Notes under the pieces: model-generated
Database searches by the model: none
Seen by the model: only the letters and a program-made list of their open reading frames with translations
Told to the model about the DNA's origin: nothing
Source: Bacillus sp. NTK034
GTDB lineage: Bacteria; Bacillota; Bacilli; Bacillales; Cytobacillaceae
Direction: 5' to 3'
NCBI RefSeq assembly: GCF_017303275.1
Contig: NZ_JAFKOJ010000001.1
Span: forward strand, 62,001 to 126,000
DNA: 64,000 bases
Made by a program: the position numbers and the translations under genes
In this document: positions 32,847 to 40,995 of the stretch, one piece after another
Layout: every line of letters starts with the position of its first letter
Position numbering within the stretch: position 1 is the first letter of the stretch

Positions 32847-34855
32847 CCACGGGGAAACGTTTAATTCGGTATGCACTTCATTATAAAAAAACAATTATTG
32901 CCGCACTGCTGATGCTTACGATAGCTGTAGCAGCAGATCTGGCGGGTCCATTCATAGCTAAGAAAATGATCGATGACCATATCCTTGGGATTGAATCTGT
33001 TTGGTATCAGACAGAAGGCGGAGAAAATGCTGTTAAATATGATGGACATTTCTACCAAAAAGAGCAAAACCTTGATCAGGATGAGCAGAAAATAGATCAT
33101 GCCCGCATCCTGCAGGCTGGAAGCCAATTCATTTTTATCAGCGGTGACATTGCTTTTGATGGAGAGCGAACCTTTAAAGATGGCAAACTGATTATTGAAA
33201 AAAGCGGCAAGACTGAAACATATGCTGGTAAGGAATTGACTGGTGAAGAATTGATGCTTTTTTATTCACCTGAGATTCCTAAGATCGTAAAGCTTTTGGC
33301 CTTTTACTTTGGATTGCTGGTTATCGCTGCATTTTTTCAGTACGGCCAGCGGTTTTATCTGCAGAAGTCGGCAAATAGGATCATTCAGCATATGAGAGAG
33401 GATGTCTTCGGGCAGATTCAAAGACTGCCAATCAGTTACTTTGACAATCTGCCGGCAGGCAAAGTGGTTGCCCGTATAACTAATGATACAGAAGCCATAC
33501 GTGAGCTTTATGTGACAGTACTGGCAACCTTTTTTACAAGTGCCATATATATTTCAGGTATTTATATCGCTTTATTTATTTTAGATGCCAAGCTTGCTGC
33601 AATCTGTTTAATCCTCCTCCCGATTTTATATGTATGGGCGATTGTGTACCGTAAGTATGCATCGAAATACAATCATGTAATCCGTTCCAGGGTGAGTGAT
33701 ATCAATGGCATGGTGAACGAATCGATTCAGGGAATGAACATCATCCAGGCGTTTGGCCGCGAAAAAGATACACAAAAGGATTTTGAAAAGCTGAATACAG
33801 AGCATTTTACCTTCCAGAATAAACTTTTGAGCCTGAATTCACTGACCTCACATAATTTAGTGGGGGTACTGAGAAACGTGGTCTTTGTTTCCTTTATCTG
33901 GTATTTCGGTGGAGAATCGCTAAATGCATCATCTGTCATTTCACTCGGGATGCTTTATGCATTTGTAGACTACATTAACCGACTGTTTCAGCCGGTGCAG
34001 GGTATTGTTAATCAGTTGGCCAATCTGGAGCAGGCTCTTGTTGCAGGTGAAAGAGTCTTCAAATTGCTTGATGAAAAGGGCATTGATATTAGTGATAATA
34101 AAATATCCCGCTATAAAGGGGATGTGACATTCGATCATGTACACTTTGGCTATAAAGAGAAGGAATATGTCCTGAAGGATTTAAATTTTGAAGCAAAGCA
34201 CGGAGAGACAGTTGCGCTGGTTGGCCATACCGGATCAGGGAAAAGCTCAATCATGAATCTTCTCTTCCGTTTTTATGATTGCCAGAAAGGCAAAATTATG
34301 GTCGACGGAAGGGATATAAAACAAATTCCAAGGCAGGAACTTCGCAAACATATGGGCATCGTCCTGCAGGATCCTTTTTTGTTCACAGGGACCATTGCTT
34401 CCAATGTCAGTCTTGATGACCCCGAAATAACGCGTGATAAAGTGGAGAAAGCTCTGAAGGATGTAGGAGCTGATAAGATTTTTCAGCATCTTGGAAAAGG
34501 CTTCGATGAGCCGGTTATCGAGAAGGGAAGCACGCTCTCCAGCGGGCAGAGGCAGCTTATTTCCTTTGCGCGCGCACTAGCTTTTGACCCGGCCATCCTG
34601 ATCCTCGATGAAGCAACATCAAGTATCGATACGGAGACAGAATTGATTATCCAGGAAGCCATGGATGTGCTGAAAAAAGGGAGAACCACTTTTATTATCG
34701 CCCATCGGCTGTCGACGATCCGAAATGCTGATCAAATCCTCGTTCTGGATAGAGGTAAAATAGTTGAAAAAGGAAACCATGATGAATTAATGGATCAAAA
34801 AGGTAAATATTGTAAAATGTATCAGCTCCAGCAAGGATCAACACTTGCAGGATAG
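32843..34855 (+). CDS. bmrD: Heterodimeric ABC multidrug exporter subunit BmrD (YheH)
   Basis: 670 residues, starting in an ATGA overlap with bmrC. An extracytoplasmic insert of about 100 residues (roughly 45-145, polar and Gly/Asp-rich) lies between transmembrane helices 1 and 2, as in YheH. The nucleotide-binding domain has Walker A GHTGSGKSS, signature LSSGQRQL and an intact catalytic Glu in ILILDEATSSID. With BmrC's degenerate Walker B this gives one consensus and one non-consensus ATP site. A terminator follows. Confidence 0.92.
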   Translation: MTTGKRLIRYALHYKKTIIAALLMLTIAVAADLAGPFIAKKMIDDHILGIESVWYQTEGGENAVKYDGHFYQKEQNLDQDEQKIDHARILQAGSQFIFISGDIAFDGERTFKDGKLIIEKSGKTETYAGKELTGEELMLFYSPEIPKIVKLLAFYFGLLVIAAFFQYGQRFYLQKSANRIIQHMREDVFGQIQRLPISYFDNLPAGKVVARITNDTEAIRELYVTVLATFFTSAIYISGIYIALFILDAKLAAICLILLPILYVWAIVYRKYASKYNHVIRSRVSDINGMVNESIQGMNIIQAFGREKDTQKDFEKLNTEHFTFQNKLLSLNSLTSHNLVGVLRNVVFVSFIWYFGGESLNASSVISLGMLYAFVDYINRLFQPVQGIVNQLANLEQALVAGERVFKLLDEKGIDISDNKISRYKGDVTFDHVHFGYKEKEYVLKDLNFEAKHGETVALVGHTGSGKSSIMNLLFRFYDCQKGKIMVDGRDIKQIPRQELRKHMGIVLQDPFLFTGTIASNVSLDDPEITRDKVEKALKDVGADKIFQHLGKGFDEPVIEKGSTLSSGQRQLISFARALAFDPAILILDEATSSIDTETELIIQEAMDVLKKGRTTFIIAHRLSTIRNADQILVLDRGKIVEKGNHDELMDQKGKYCKMYQLQQGSTLAG

Positions 34856-34860
34856 CAGGG

Positions 34861-34887
34861 AAGCGCCGGATGGCGCTTTCTTTTTTC
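34861..34887 (+). terminator. bmrCD terminator
   Basis: AAGCGCC-GGAT-GGCGCTT followed by TCTTTTTT. Confidence 0.85.
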
Positions 34888-35089
34888 GGTTTTTTTAAAT
34901 TGATATATGATGAGTATATCCACGAAAAAATTAAATTTATCCTCGGATTCTTCATTTTATCCCGCAATTGATATAAACATTTTGTTCAATTAATTTTCAC
35001 TTTTCGGACACAAAATAGTACCCGGCAAAGAATTTCTGTTCAATCATTTCATGGTATTTTGATATTATCAAACATTTGGAGGAGATCAA

Positions 35090-35173
35090 ATGGAGGAATT
35101 TTCTATTACTTTGGTGATTGCAAGTATTATGGTGCTTGGATACTTCATAGGATATACAATTGTAAAAGCATAG
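35090..35173 (+). CDS. Small single-helix membrane protein, 27 residues
   Basis: GGAGGAG lies 6 nt before ATG 35090, and a strong terminator begins at the base after the stop codon, so this is a complete, independent unit. The product has a short acidic start (MEEFS), one hydrophobic helix (ITLVIASIMVLGYFIGYTIV) and ends KA. The isolated expression unit makes it likely real. I do not know a family; its target may be a membrane complex. Confidence 0.7.
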   Translation: MEEFSITLVIASIMVLGYFIGYTIVKA

Positions 35174-35203
35174 CTGCCGGCTTTAGCGCCCGGCAGTTTT
35201 TTT
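35174..35203 (+). terminator. Terminator of the 27-residue gene
   Basis: CTGCCGG and CCGGCAG pair around a 9-nt loop, then seven T. Confidence 0.9.
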
Positions 35204-35286
35204 ATTCCATTTTTTATCATTAAATTTTAAAAATAAGGGAAAAGAATAAATATGGATCATAGTGATTATTTAAGGAGGTATGAAAT

Positions 35287-36669
35287 TTGGCTGATTTTAG
35301 AATTGAAAAGGATACACTTGGCGAAGTGAAGGTGCCTGCGGATAAATATTGGGGAGCCCAGACGCAGCGGAGCAAGGATAATTTCAAAATAGGTATTGAA
35401 AAAATGCCGATGGAAGTGATTTATGCTTTTGCTAAGGTAAAACGTTCAGCTGCAGTAGTCAACAATAAACTCGGGAAACTGTCTGATGATAAAAAGGATG
35501 CCATCACAAGGGCTTGTGATGAAGTTCTTGATCATAAGTTTGACAGTCATTTTCCTCTGGCTGTCTGGCAGACAGGGAGTGGCACACAAACAAATATGAA
35601 TGTAAATGAGGTTGTCGCTAAAAAGGCAAATGACTTGCTGACCGAGAAGGGACTGCAAGAGATTAAAGTTCATCCGAATGATGATGTCAATATGTCTCAA
35701 AGCTCGAATGATACATTTCCGACTGCAATGCATATCGCAGCCTATACAGAGGTGGAGAAGAAACTGCTTCCATCATTGAAGGAATTAATAAAGACGGTCA
35801 AATTGAAAGAGGAGGCTTTTAAAACAATCGTGAAAATAGGCAGGACCCATTTACAGGATGCAACTCCCCTTACATTGGGCCAGGAGATCAGCGGCTGGCG
35901 TGCCATGCTTGAAAAGAATGTAAAAATGCTGACGGATGCAAAGCAATATCTGCTTGAATTAGCAATTGGCGGTACTGCAGTCGGTACTGGCATTAATGCA
36001 GATAAGTCATTTGGATCTGAAATGGCAAACGAAATATCCAGACTTACTGGCTATTCATTCCGATCATCTGAAAATAAATTTCAAGCCCTGACCAGCCATA
36101 ATGAAATTGTTCATGTTCATGGCACATTGAAGGGTCTTGCGGCAGATTTAATGAAAATTGCCAATGATGTCCGCTGGCTCGCAAGCGGGCCACGCAGCGG
36201 AATTGGGGAATTATCGATACCTGCAAATGAACCTGGCAGTTCAATCATGCCAGGCAAAGTAAATCCGACACAGAGTGAAGCCCTTACGATGGTGGTTTGC
36301 CAGGTTTTTGGAAATGATGCCTCAATTGGATTCGCTGCCAGTCAGGGAAATTTCGAATTGAATGTGTTCAAGCCTGTTATTATCTATAATCTTCTTCAAA
36401 GCATCAGAATCCTTGCAGATGGCATGGCCTCTTTCAATGAAAATTGCATGATGGGACTGGAAGCTAATAAAGAAGTGATTAATGGCCATGTTGAGAGGTC
36501 ACTAATGCTTGTAACCGCACTTAATCCGCATATAGGCTATGAAAAAGCAGCGGAAATAGCCAAACTCGCTTTCAGGGAGAATACAACCTTGAAAGAAGCA
36601 GCATTAAAAACAGGGTATATTACTGAAGAACAATATGAGAATTGGGTTGTTCCCGAAAAAATGATTTAA
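35287..36669 (+). CDS. fumC: Class II fumarate hydratase
   Basis: 460 residues from TTG 35287 with GGAGG 7 nt upstream. The superfamily signature is [10 protein letters not shown] (about 315-324). The substrate-binding segments [11 protein letters not shown] and [15 protein letters not shown] and the catalytic His/Glu region [17 protein letters not shown] are all intact. It interconverts fumarate and malate in the TCA cycle as a homotetramer. Length matches B. subtilis FumC (CitG). It is monocistronic, convergent with a SASP gene. Confidence 0.95.
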   Translation: MADFRIEKDTLGEVKVPADKYWGAQTQRSKDNFKIGIEKMPMEVIYAFAKVKRSAAVVNNKLGKLSDDKKDAITRACDEVLDHKFDSHFPLAVWQTGSGTQTNMNVNEVVAKKANDLLTEKGLQEIKVHPNDDVNMSQSSNDTFPTAMHIAAYTEVEKKLLPSLKELIKTVKLKEEAFKTIVKIGRTHLQDATPLTLGQEISGWRAMLEKNVKMLTDAKQYLLELAIGGTAVGTGINADKSFGSEMANEISRLTGYSFRSSENKFQALTSHNEIVHVHGTLKGLAADLMKIANDVRWLASGPRSGIGELSIPANEPGSSIMPGKVNPTQSEALTMVVCQVFGNDASIGFAASQGNFELNVFKPVIIYNLLQSIRILADGMASFNENCMMGLEANKEVINGHVERSLMLVTALNPHIGYEKAAEIAKLAFRENTTLKEAALKTGYITEEQYENWVVPEKMI

Positions 36670-36675
36670 TACAAA

Positions 36676-36702
36676 TGGCCCTCCTTTCAAGTAGGAGGGC
36701 CA
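36676..36702. terminator. Hairpin between convergent fumC and SASP genes
   Basis: TGGCCCTCCT pairs perfectly with AGGAGGGCCA around a 7-nt loop. U-tracts are weak (CATATTTATT on the plus side), so termination may be partial. Confidence 0.6.
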
Positions 36703-36734
36703 AGCCATATTTATTCAATTGTTATATTGCTTTA

Positions 36735-36953
36735 TTAAAAAGAACCGCCGCCAAGCTGTTGTTCAGCCATTTGTACAAGGCGTTTTGTGATTTCTCCGCC
36801 AACAGATCCGTTAGCGCGGGAAGTTGTTTCTGCTCCAAGGTTTACACCAAATTCAGTAGCGATTTCGTACTTCATTTGATCAAGTGCCTGTGCTACTCCT
36901 GGTACTAGTAATTGGTTTGAGGAATTGCTTCTGCTAGATGATTGGTTGTTCAT
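36735..36953 (-). CDS. Alpha/beta-type small acid-soluble spore protein
   Basis: 72 residues with both SASP blocks: [17 protein letters not shown], containing the germination-protease site (E-I-A), and [20 protein letters not shown]. It coats and protects spore DNA. The N-terminus is Ser/Asn-rich. GAGGAGG precedes the ATG. A sigma-G promoter lies at 37100-37128, and the 140-nt leader between contains a tRNA-like element. A second SASP gene occurs at 48533-48733. Confidence 0.95.
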   Translation of the reverse strand: MNNQSSSRSNSSNQLLVPGVAQALDQMKYEIATEFGVNLGAETTSRANGSVGGEITKRLVQMAEQQLGGGSF

Positions 36954-36988
36954 GTGATTTCCTCCTCGTAATATAAGTGTTGGTTTTT

Positions 36989-37055
36989 TGGTTGGGTTAG
37001 CTGGAATTGCACCAGCTCAAGGATTTTATCCTGCTCCACTGCCTGGCGTAACCCA
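36989..37055 (-). ncRNA. tRNA-like element in the SASP 5' leader (degenerate tRNA, tRNA-Gln-like)
   Basis: On the minus strand TGGGTTA pairs with TAACCCA (7-bp acceptor stem beginning with U, as in tRNA-Gln), followed by ACCA. The T-arm has GCTGG/CCAGC with loop TGCAATT, one base off the T-loop consensus. The D-arm region reads GCCAGGCAGTGGAGC. The anticodon arm is short (about 13 nt rather than 17), with loop ATAAAAT at best. Total length is 67 nt rather than 72 or more, so it is unlikely to be a working tRNA. It lies between the SASP promoter and its start codon. Confidence 0.6.
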
Positions 37056-37099
37056 TCGTTTTTTTAGTGCGGGTGCTTGATGCCGCTGTGTTTACTCTC

Positions 37100-37128
37100 T
37101 ATTATGTTTGATTTATAAGAGTTTATTC
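37100..37128 (-). promoter_or_regulatory. Sigma-G promoter of the SASP gene
   Basis: On the minus strand GAATA, 17 bp, CATAATA, an excellent fit to forespore sigma-G promoters. Transcription would start near 37093 and include the tRNA-like element. Confidence 0.75.
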
Positions 37129-37250
37129 TTTTGAGAAAACGGGAATTTTTTCCTGAAGGGACTTACTGATTAGGAGTTTTACATAACACTGCTTAAACAA
37201 ACAAACCATATGAAATATCACCTAAGTTAACGAAAGGGAGAGGATTGAAA

Positions 37251-37493
37251 ATGGCCATATGCCCTGTCTGCAACGGGTTTGAGAAACTGGAAGCAACATG
37301 CAGCTCCTGTGGAAGCAGTATGGAGGACAGTGGAAGATTAATGGATTTTTACGATGATTACAGTGCCTATATGCCGATCGATCAGATGAAAATGGAAGAT
37401 GGCTATCCCTGGGATTTTCAAAAGGAAGAATGTCCGCATTTGCTAAAGTGTCCATCATGCGGTCAGGATTCAGTAAAGTTTATCAAAGAGTAG
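37251..37493 (+). CDS. Small zinc-ribbon protein
   Basis: 80 residues from ATG 37251 (GAGAGG 7 nt upstream; a TTG two codons earlier is possible). It has three Cys pairs: CPVC (near residue 4), CSSC (about 17) and, near the end, C-P-H-x2-KCPSCG. These suggest one or two structural zinc sites. The middle is acidic (MDFYDDYSAYMPIDQMKMED). The family is not recognised and the function is unknown. A deleted family B repeat follows. Confidence 0.7.
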   Translation: MAICPVCNGFEKLEATCSSCGSSMEDSGRLMDFYDDYSAYMPIDQMKMEDGYPWDFQKEECPHLLKCPSCGQDSVKFIKE

Positions 37494-37502
37494 AATGGAA
37501 AT

Positions 37503-37569
37503 AGAAAATAGGAAGAGCCTTGCCCGCCCCCGAAATTTCAAGGGGGGAAACGCTGAAGCTGGACAGTAT
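37503..37569 (-). repeat. Repeat family B, internally deleted derivative, inverted
   Basis: Read on the minus strand it starts ACTGTCCAGCTTCAGCG (compare ACTGTCTAGCTCTAGCG in the full copy at 11896) and ends GGGCAAGGCTCTTCC (compare GGGCAAGGCGCTTCC). The central 120 bp are replaced by a short CCCCC...GGGGG segment. Confidence 0.6.
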
Positions 37570-37594
37570 TAAAAAACCCCGTCATCGACGGGGC
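37570..37594 (-). terminator. msmX terminator
   Basis: CCCCGTC-ATC-GACGGGG, followed on the minus strand by TTTTTT. Confidence 0.88.
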
Positions 37595-37601
37595 ATCAAT
37601 A

Positions 37602-38711
37602 TTATTCTTTTTCAGAACGGATTCTTCTTTCATTGTCTGCATCAAAGAAATGGGCTTTGTTCATATCGAAAGCCAGCTCAAGGTTTTGGCCAGGCTTAAT
37701 ATCTGTGCGGGAATCCACTCGTGCAACAAAATCCTGGCTCTCGATGCTTGAGTAAATCATTGTTTCAGCACCAGTCAGTTCGGAAACGTCAATGCGGGCA
37801 TTAATTTTTGAACCCGCAGAAGCATCAATAAATACTGGCTCATCGTGAATGTCTTCTGGGCGAATGCCAAGGACGATGTCTTTGCCTGTATACCCTTGTT
37901 CACGAAGAACTTTCATTTTACCCTCTGGGACAGCAATCTGAGTTTTGCCAATTACAAATTTGCCGTCTTCAAGCTTTCCGTTGAAGAAGTTCATGGCAGG
38001 TGAACCAATAAATCCGCCTACAAATACGTTTTCAGGCTTCTCATAAACTTCTTTCGGTGCGCCTACCTGCTGAATCACTCCATCTTTCATAACAACCAGG
38101 CGGGTAGCCATAGTCATGGCCTCTGTCTGGTCATGGGTTACATAGATGGTTGTAGTTTGAAGACGCTGATGAAGTTTGGCAATTTCTGCACGCATTTGAA
38201 CACGAAGCTTTGCATCAAGATTTGATAAAGGTTCGTCCATCAGGAATACTTTTGCATCACGGACAATCGCACGGCCCAAGGCTACACGCTGTCGCTGACC
38301 GCCTGACAATGCTTTCGGTTTACGGTCAAGATAAGGCTCCAGACCAAGAATTTTAGCTGCTTCCTTTACACGGCGGTCGATTTCGTCTTTTGGAAATTTG
38401 CGAAGCTTAAGGCCGAAAGCCATGTTATCGTACACAGACATATGCGGATAAAGTGCATAGTTCTGGAAAACCATTGCAATATCACGATCTTTTGGAGGGA
38501 CATCGTTGACACGCTTTTCATCGATATAGAAGTCGCCTTTTGAAATTTCCTCAAGACCTGCAATCATACGGAGAGTTGTGGATTTTCCGCAGCCGGAAGG
38601 ACCAACAAATACGATAAATTCTTTATCCTTTATATGAAGGTTAAAGTCTTCTACTGCTGTTACTTTATTGTCATAAATTTTATAAATATTATCGAGTTTT
38701 AATTCTGCCAT
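37602..38711 (-). CDS. msmX: Shared ATPase of sugar ABC importers MsmX/UgpC
   Basis: 369 residues. The nucleotide-binding domain has Walker A GPSGCGKST, signature LSGGQRQR and Walker B FLMDEPLSNLD. The C-terminal TOBE/regulatory region (about 240-365) contains LGIRPEDI. In B. subtilis MsmX energises several di- and oligosaccharide importers encoded elsewhere, and no permease gene is present here either. GGGAGG precedes the ATG. The preceding gene in the same orientation encodes the PucR-type protein YxkF, as in B. subtilis. Confidence 0.92.
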   Translation of the reverse strand: MAELKLDNIYKIYDNKVTAVEDFNLHIKDKEFIVFVGPSGCGKSTTLRMIAGLEEISKGDFYIDEKRVNDVPPKDRDIAMVFQNYALYPHMSVYDNMAFGLKLRKFPKDEIDRRVKEAAKILGLEPYLDRKPKALSGGQRQRVALGRAIVRDAKVFLMDEPLSNLDAKLRVQMRAEIAKLHQRLQTTTIYVTHDQTEAMTMATRLVVMKDGVIQQVGAPKEVYEKPENVFVGGFIGSPAMNFFNGKLEDGKFVIGKTQIAVPEGKMKVLREQGYTGKDIVLGIRPEDIHDEPVFIDASAGSKINARIDVSELTGAETMIYSSIESQDFVARVDSRTDIKPGQNLELAFDMNKAHFFDADNERRIRSEKE

Positions 38712-38825
38712 CAGGTTAACCTCCCAGTATTCTTTATTTAATAACAGTTTAATGGATATTCTGGTTTTCCCATATGGCCAAACTGCACAAAAAAGCTGAA
38801 AGCGTTTTTATGCAATGTGCTCAAA

Positions 38826-39719
38826 TCATTTTTGTTCAACCAGCAAACAAGCTAAATAAACAGTCAGCGCATTGTTGAAATCTTTTAATTGAATGCCGGT
38901 TTTCTCTGTGAACCTATCCAGCCTGTATTGCAAAGTATTGCGGTGGACATACAATTTTTTTGCAGTTAATGAAACATTGGAGCTGTTCTGTAAAAAAATC
39001 TTTATGGTGTGCAGGAGTTCTGGGTCTTCTTCCAGTAGAGCAAGGCGTGAAAGCAGGCTCATTTTTAAATTCTCATCCAGACTCCCGGTGACAAGGGAGG
39101 GAAATAGCGTTTCAAATTTTAGCACCCTTTCGGCGGGAAGAAGAGAAGAGGCTTGCTCAAAAAAACGCTGTTCTTCTTTAAAATAATTGCGCAAATGTGC
39201 CTTTAGCCTATTCGGGATGCCGATATAAAAGGATGTTTTTACAAAAAAATCACTTTCAAAAGCGTTGGAGATCGCAAGGAATTCTTCATCGGCAAGTGGG
39301 TCGTTAGCTTCCTCAATGATGACTCCACTAGCTGCCCCGTTCCATAAGATCATTATTTCCCTTTCAAAAAAACCTTTAAAAGCAGCCTCCATATCCTCGC
39401 GGATCCATTCGCCCTCAGACATTTTAAATTGGACAAGCCTATACGGAACATCTTTTGCTAATGGTGGAAATTCCCCGTTTGAAAATAGGTATTGGAACCA
39501 GGCTTGGGCAGCGGGGGAATGGTGAATGGAACAGTCATGGAATTCAAATAAAGTTTTTAAGATCATCAGACTGTCCGCAGTTACCTCTTGAGATGGGATG
39601 CCAAGCCATTGGCCAGAATCCTCATGATGAAGCCAGTACATATCAGCATTAAAGCTAAAATCAGGTGTTTTATTTTCAAGCAGAGAACCCGGATATTGGT
39701 CATGTAATTTTTTTAACAT
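38826..39719 (-). CDS. yxkF: PucR/CdaR-type helix-turn-helix protein (YxkF-like)
   Basis: 297 residues. The C-terminal PucR-type HTH (about 240-292) reads TIKIFLQNSSNVSLTAKKLYVHRNTLQYRLDRF in its conserved part (broken here into helix and recognition parts). The N-terminal 220 residues form a GGDEF-like/CdaR sensor region with no clear ligand motif. RBS AAAGGG precedes ATG 39719. It sits 114 bp upstream of msmX on the same strand, so a role in control of sugar-import energisation is plausible but unproven. Confidence 0.8.
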   Translation of the reverse strand: MLKKLHDQYPGSLLENKTPDFSFNADMYWLHHEDSGQWLGIPSQEVTADSLMILKTLFEFHDCSIHHSPAAQAWFQYLFSNGEFPPLAKDVPYRLVQFKMSEGEWIREDMEAAFKGFFEREIMILWNGAASGVIIEEANDPLADEEFLAISNAFESDFFVKTSFYIGIPNRLKAHLRNYFKEEQRFFEQASSLLPAERVLKFETLFPSLVTGSLDENLKMSLLSRLALLEEDPELLHTIKIFLQNSSNVSLTAKKLYVHRNTLQYRLDRFTEKTGIQLKDFNNALTVYLACLLVEQK

Positions 39720-39847
39720 ATCATTACCCTTTAGTTTGATAAATTTTTGTGTTTCTTATATTATAGCAGTTATAATTTAATTGAAAAAATGAACTTAATC
39801 TGTGAATGTTTCTATAAAGTGAATTGAAAGTGTAAGGGGGGAGACTC

Positions 39848-40108
39848 ATGGAATATACACCGGAGATGAAAAACCGCTTGAAGAGGCTGGAAGGGCAGGT
39901 ACGGGGTGTTATCCGAATGATGGAAGAAGAAAAACACTGCAAGGATGTTGTAACGCAATTATCTGCTGTCCGTTCTGCTGTTGACCGTGCAATGGGATAT
40001 ATTGTTGCTAAAAATCTGGAGACATGCATTCGGGAAGCTAATGACGAAGGCAAAAATGCGGAGAGTGCAATCCAGGAAGCAGTGAATATGATTGTGAAAA
40101 GCAGATAA
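39848..40108 (+). CDS. Second CstR/CsoR-like (DUF156) repressor
   Basis: 86 residues with Cys31 and Cys60 and Asn (not His) at position 56, so again not a copper-type CsoR. It is very similar to the regulator at 1682-1942, ending NMIVKSR. AAGGGGGG precedes ATG 39848. Unlike the first copy it has no sulfur genes beside it, and no clear TACCC/GGGTA operator was seen upstream. It ends in a strong terminator, so it stands alone. It could act in trans on the sulfur locus or sense another thiol-reactive species. Confidence 0.82.
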   Translation: MEYTPEMKNRLKRLEGQVRGVIRMMEEEKHCKDVVTQLSAVRSAVDRAMGYIVAKNLETCIREANDEGKNAESAIQEAVNMIVKSR

Positions 40109-40111
40109 ATA

Positions 40112-40154
40112 GAAAAGCGGAAGGCGCCTGGATTCAGATGCCTTCCGCTTTTCA
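40112..40154. terminator. Long-stem bidirectional terminator
   Basis: GAAAAGCGGAAGGC pairs perfectly with GCCTTCCGCTTTTC (14 bp), loop 14 nt. The arm sequence matches the 3' end of repeat family B (GCTTCCGCTTTTC), so it may have been built from that repeat. Confidence 0.8.
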
Positions 40155-40156
40155 TA

Positions 40157-40342
40157 TTACTCTGCTTCATATGGAGGTTCTTCCTTATGCAGTTCCCTGG
40201 CCTGTTCGATATTAACATCATCACCGCGTCCATGAACGGAGCCTCCAGAAAGACCTTCGTTTATAATTCTGTCTATATCCATATAAGCTTTGTCCCTGCC
40301 TTCATAGGTCATGTCCTCTGAAACCTGGCGTTTCTTATCCAT
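40157..40342 (-). CDS. Small hydrophilic protein, unknown
   Basis: 61 residues, charged throughout (MDKKRQVSEDMTYEGRDKAY...), with a GLSGGSVHG turn and no hydrophobic helix. AAAGGAG lies about 10 nt before the ATG. Its composition resembles the small soluble spore-related proteins of Bacillus (for example the DUF4025/YozQ type), but I cannot assign it firmly. Confidence 0.6.
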   Translation of the reverse strand: MDKKRQVSEDMTYEGRDKAYMDIDRIINEGLSGGSVHGRGDDVNIEQARELHKEEPPYEAE

Positions 40343-40431
40343 GTTTGAATCGCTCCTTTATATGAAATATCCTGGCGGGATTATTTTTCCAAAAGAGCTG
40401 TAGGGTCATGCATGAATCCTCCAACTTTTTC

Positions 40432-40638
40432 TCATTCATACACATGAAATAACATTAACTCATGTATCTGGGATTTTAAGTCTTCCTCCTGGGCAGCAGG
40501 GTCTCCGGATGTCCATTCAATTTTTCCGTCAGGATGATAGATGCCAGTCATTTTTTGCTTTTTAAAATAAAAAGAAAATGTCCATCCCGGCAATTGTTTA
40601 TTTTCATATAAAGGTTTGAACTGAAAGTGTGACAGCAT
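40432..40638 (-). CDS. yheE: YheE family protein
   Basis: 68 residues from ATG 40638 with GGAGG upstream (longer in-frame starts lack a ribosome site). It begins MLSHFQFKPLYENKQLPGW and contains IYHPDGKIEWTSGDP, the pattern of the small YheE family. Location next to the yheD/yheC/yheB/yheA genes supports the name. The function is unknown. Confidence 0.8.
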   Translation of the reverse strand: MLSHFQFKPLYENKQLPGWTFSFYFKKQKMTGIYHPDGKIEWTSGDPAAQEEDLKSQIHELMLFHVYE

Positions 40639-40737
40639 TAGGATTCCTCCAGATGTTGTAATATCCCGTTTAATGTTCATGATAAGGGGAATGGAATAGA
40701 TGTAGAAACATTTTAACATTAAAAGGAGGCAAAGATG

Positions 40738-40908
40738 ATGAAAAGAAACAATAAATTTATGATGTCAGCCATGGCACTTGGAGCAGCTTATTTAATGAGA
40801 AACCCTGAGGCACGCCAAAAGATTAAAGACCAGTTTAAATCATTCTCCGGAAGTGCCTCAAAAAAAGAGAAAGTGAAGACAGCGAAAAGCCCTGTAACGA
40901 CTTATTAA
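40738..40908 (+). CDS. Small basic protein with N-terminal hydrophobic helix
   Basis: 56 residues from ATG 40738 (or 57 from the adjacent ATG 40735), with AAAAGGAGG just upstream. A short amphipathic/hydrophobic helix (FMMSAMALGAAYLM) is followed by RNPEARQKIKDQFKSF and a Ser/Lys-rich tail. It looks like the DUF3918/YrzQ or YheF group of small Bacillus proteins, but the assignment is uncertain. A bidirectional terminator follows. Confidence 0.65.
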   Translation: MKRNNKFMMSAMALGAAYLMRNPEARQKIKDQFKSFSGSASKKEKVKTAKSPVTTY

Positions 40909-40947
40909 TCCTTTTGCGGTTTTGGAGTGGCACTTGTGAAAAATCGC

Positions 40948-40988
40948 ATAAAAATAGCCGCACGCTATGGGTGTACGGCTATTTTTAT
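40948..40988. terminator. Bidirectional terminator
   Basis: ATAAAAATAGCCG and CGGCTATTTTTAT pair around a 15-nt loop; it serves the small plus-strand gene and the yheCD-type operon on the minus strand. Confidence 0.85.
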
Positions 40989-40995
40989 TTGTCTG

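Noticed and set aside
36989-37055. Functional tRNA gene
   Set aside because: Despite the acceptor stem, T-arm and ACCA, the anticodon arm is too short and the total length is 67 nt, so it is listed as tRNA-like instead.
39724-40233. 169-codon antisense frame across the second CstR-like gene
   Set aside because: It covers a well-supported DUF156 gene and its terminator in antisense; no start signals.
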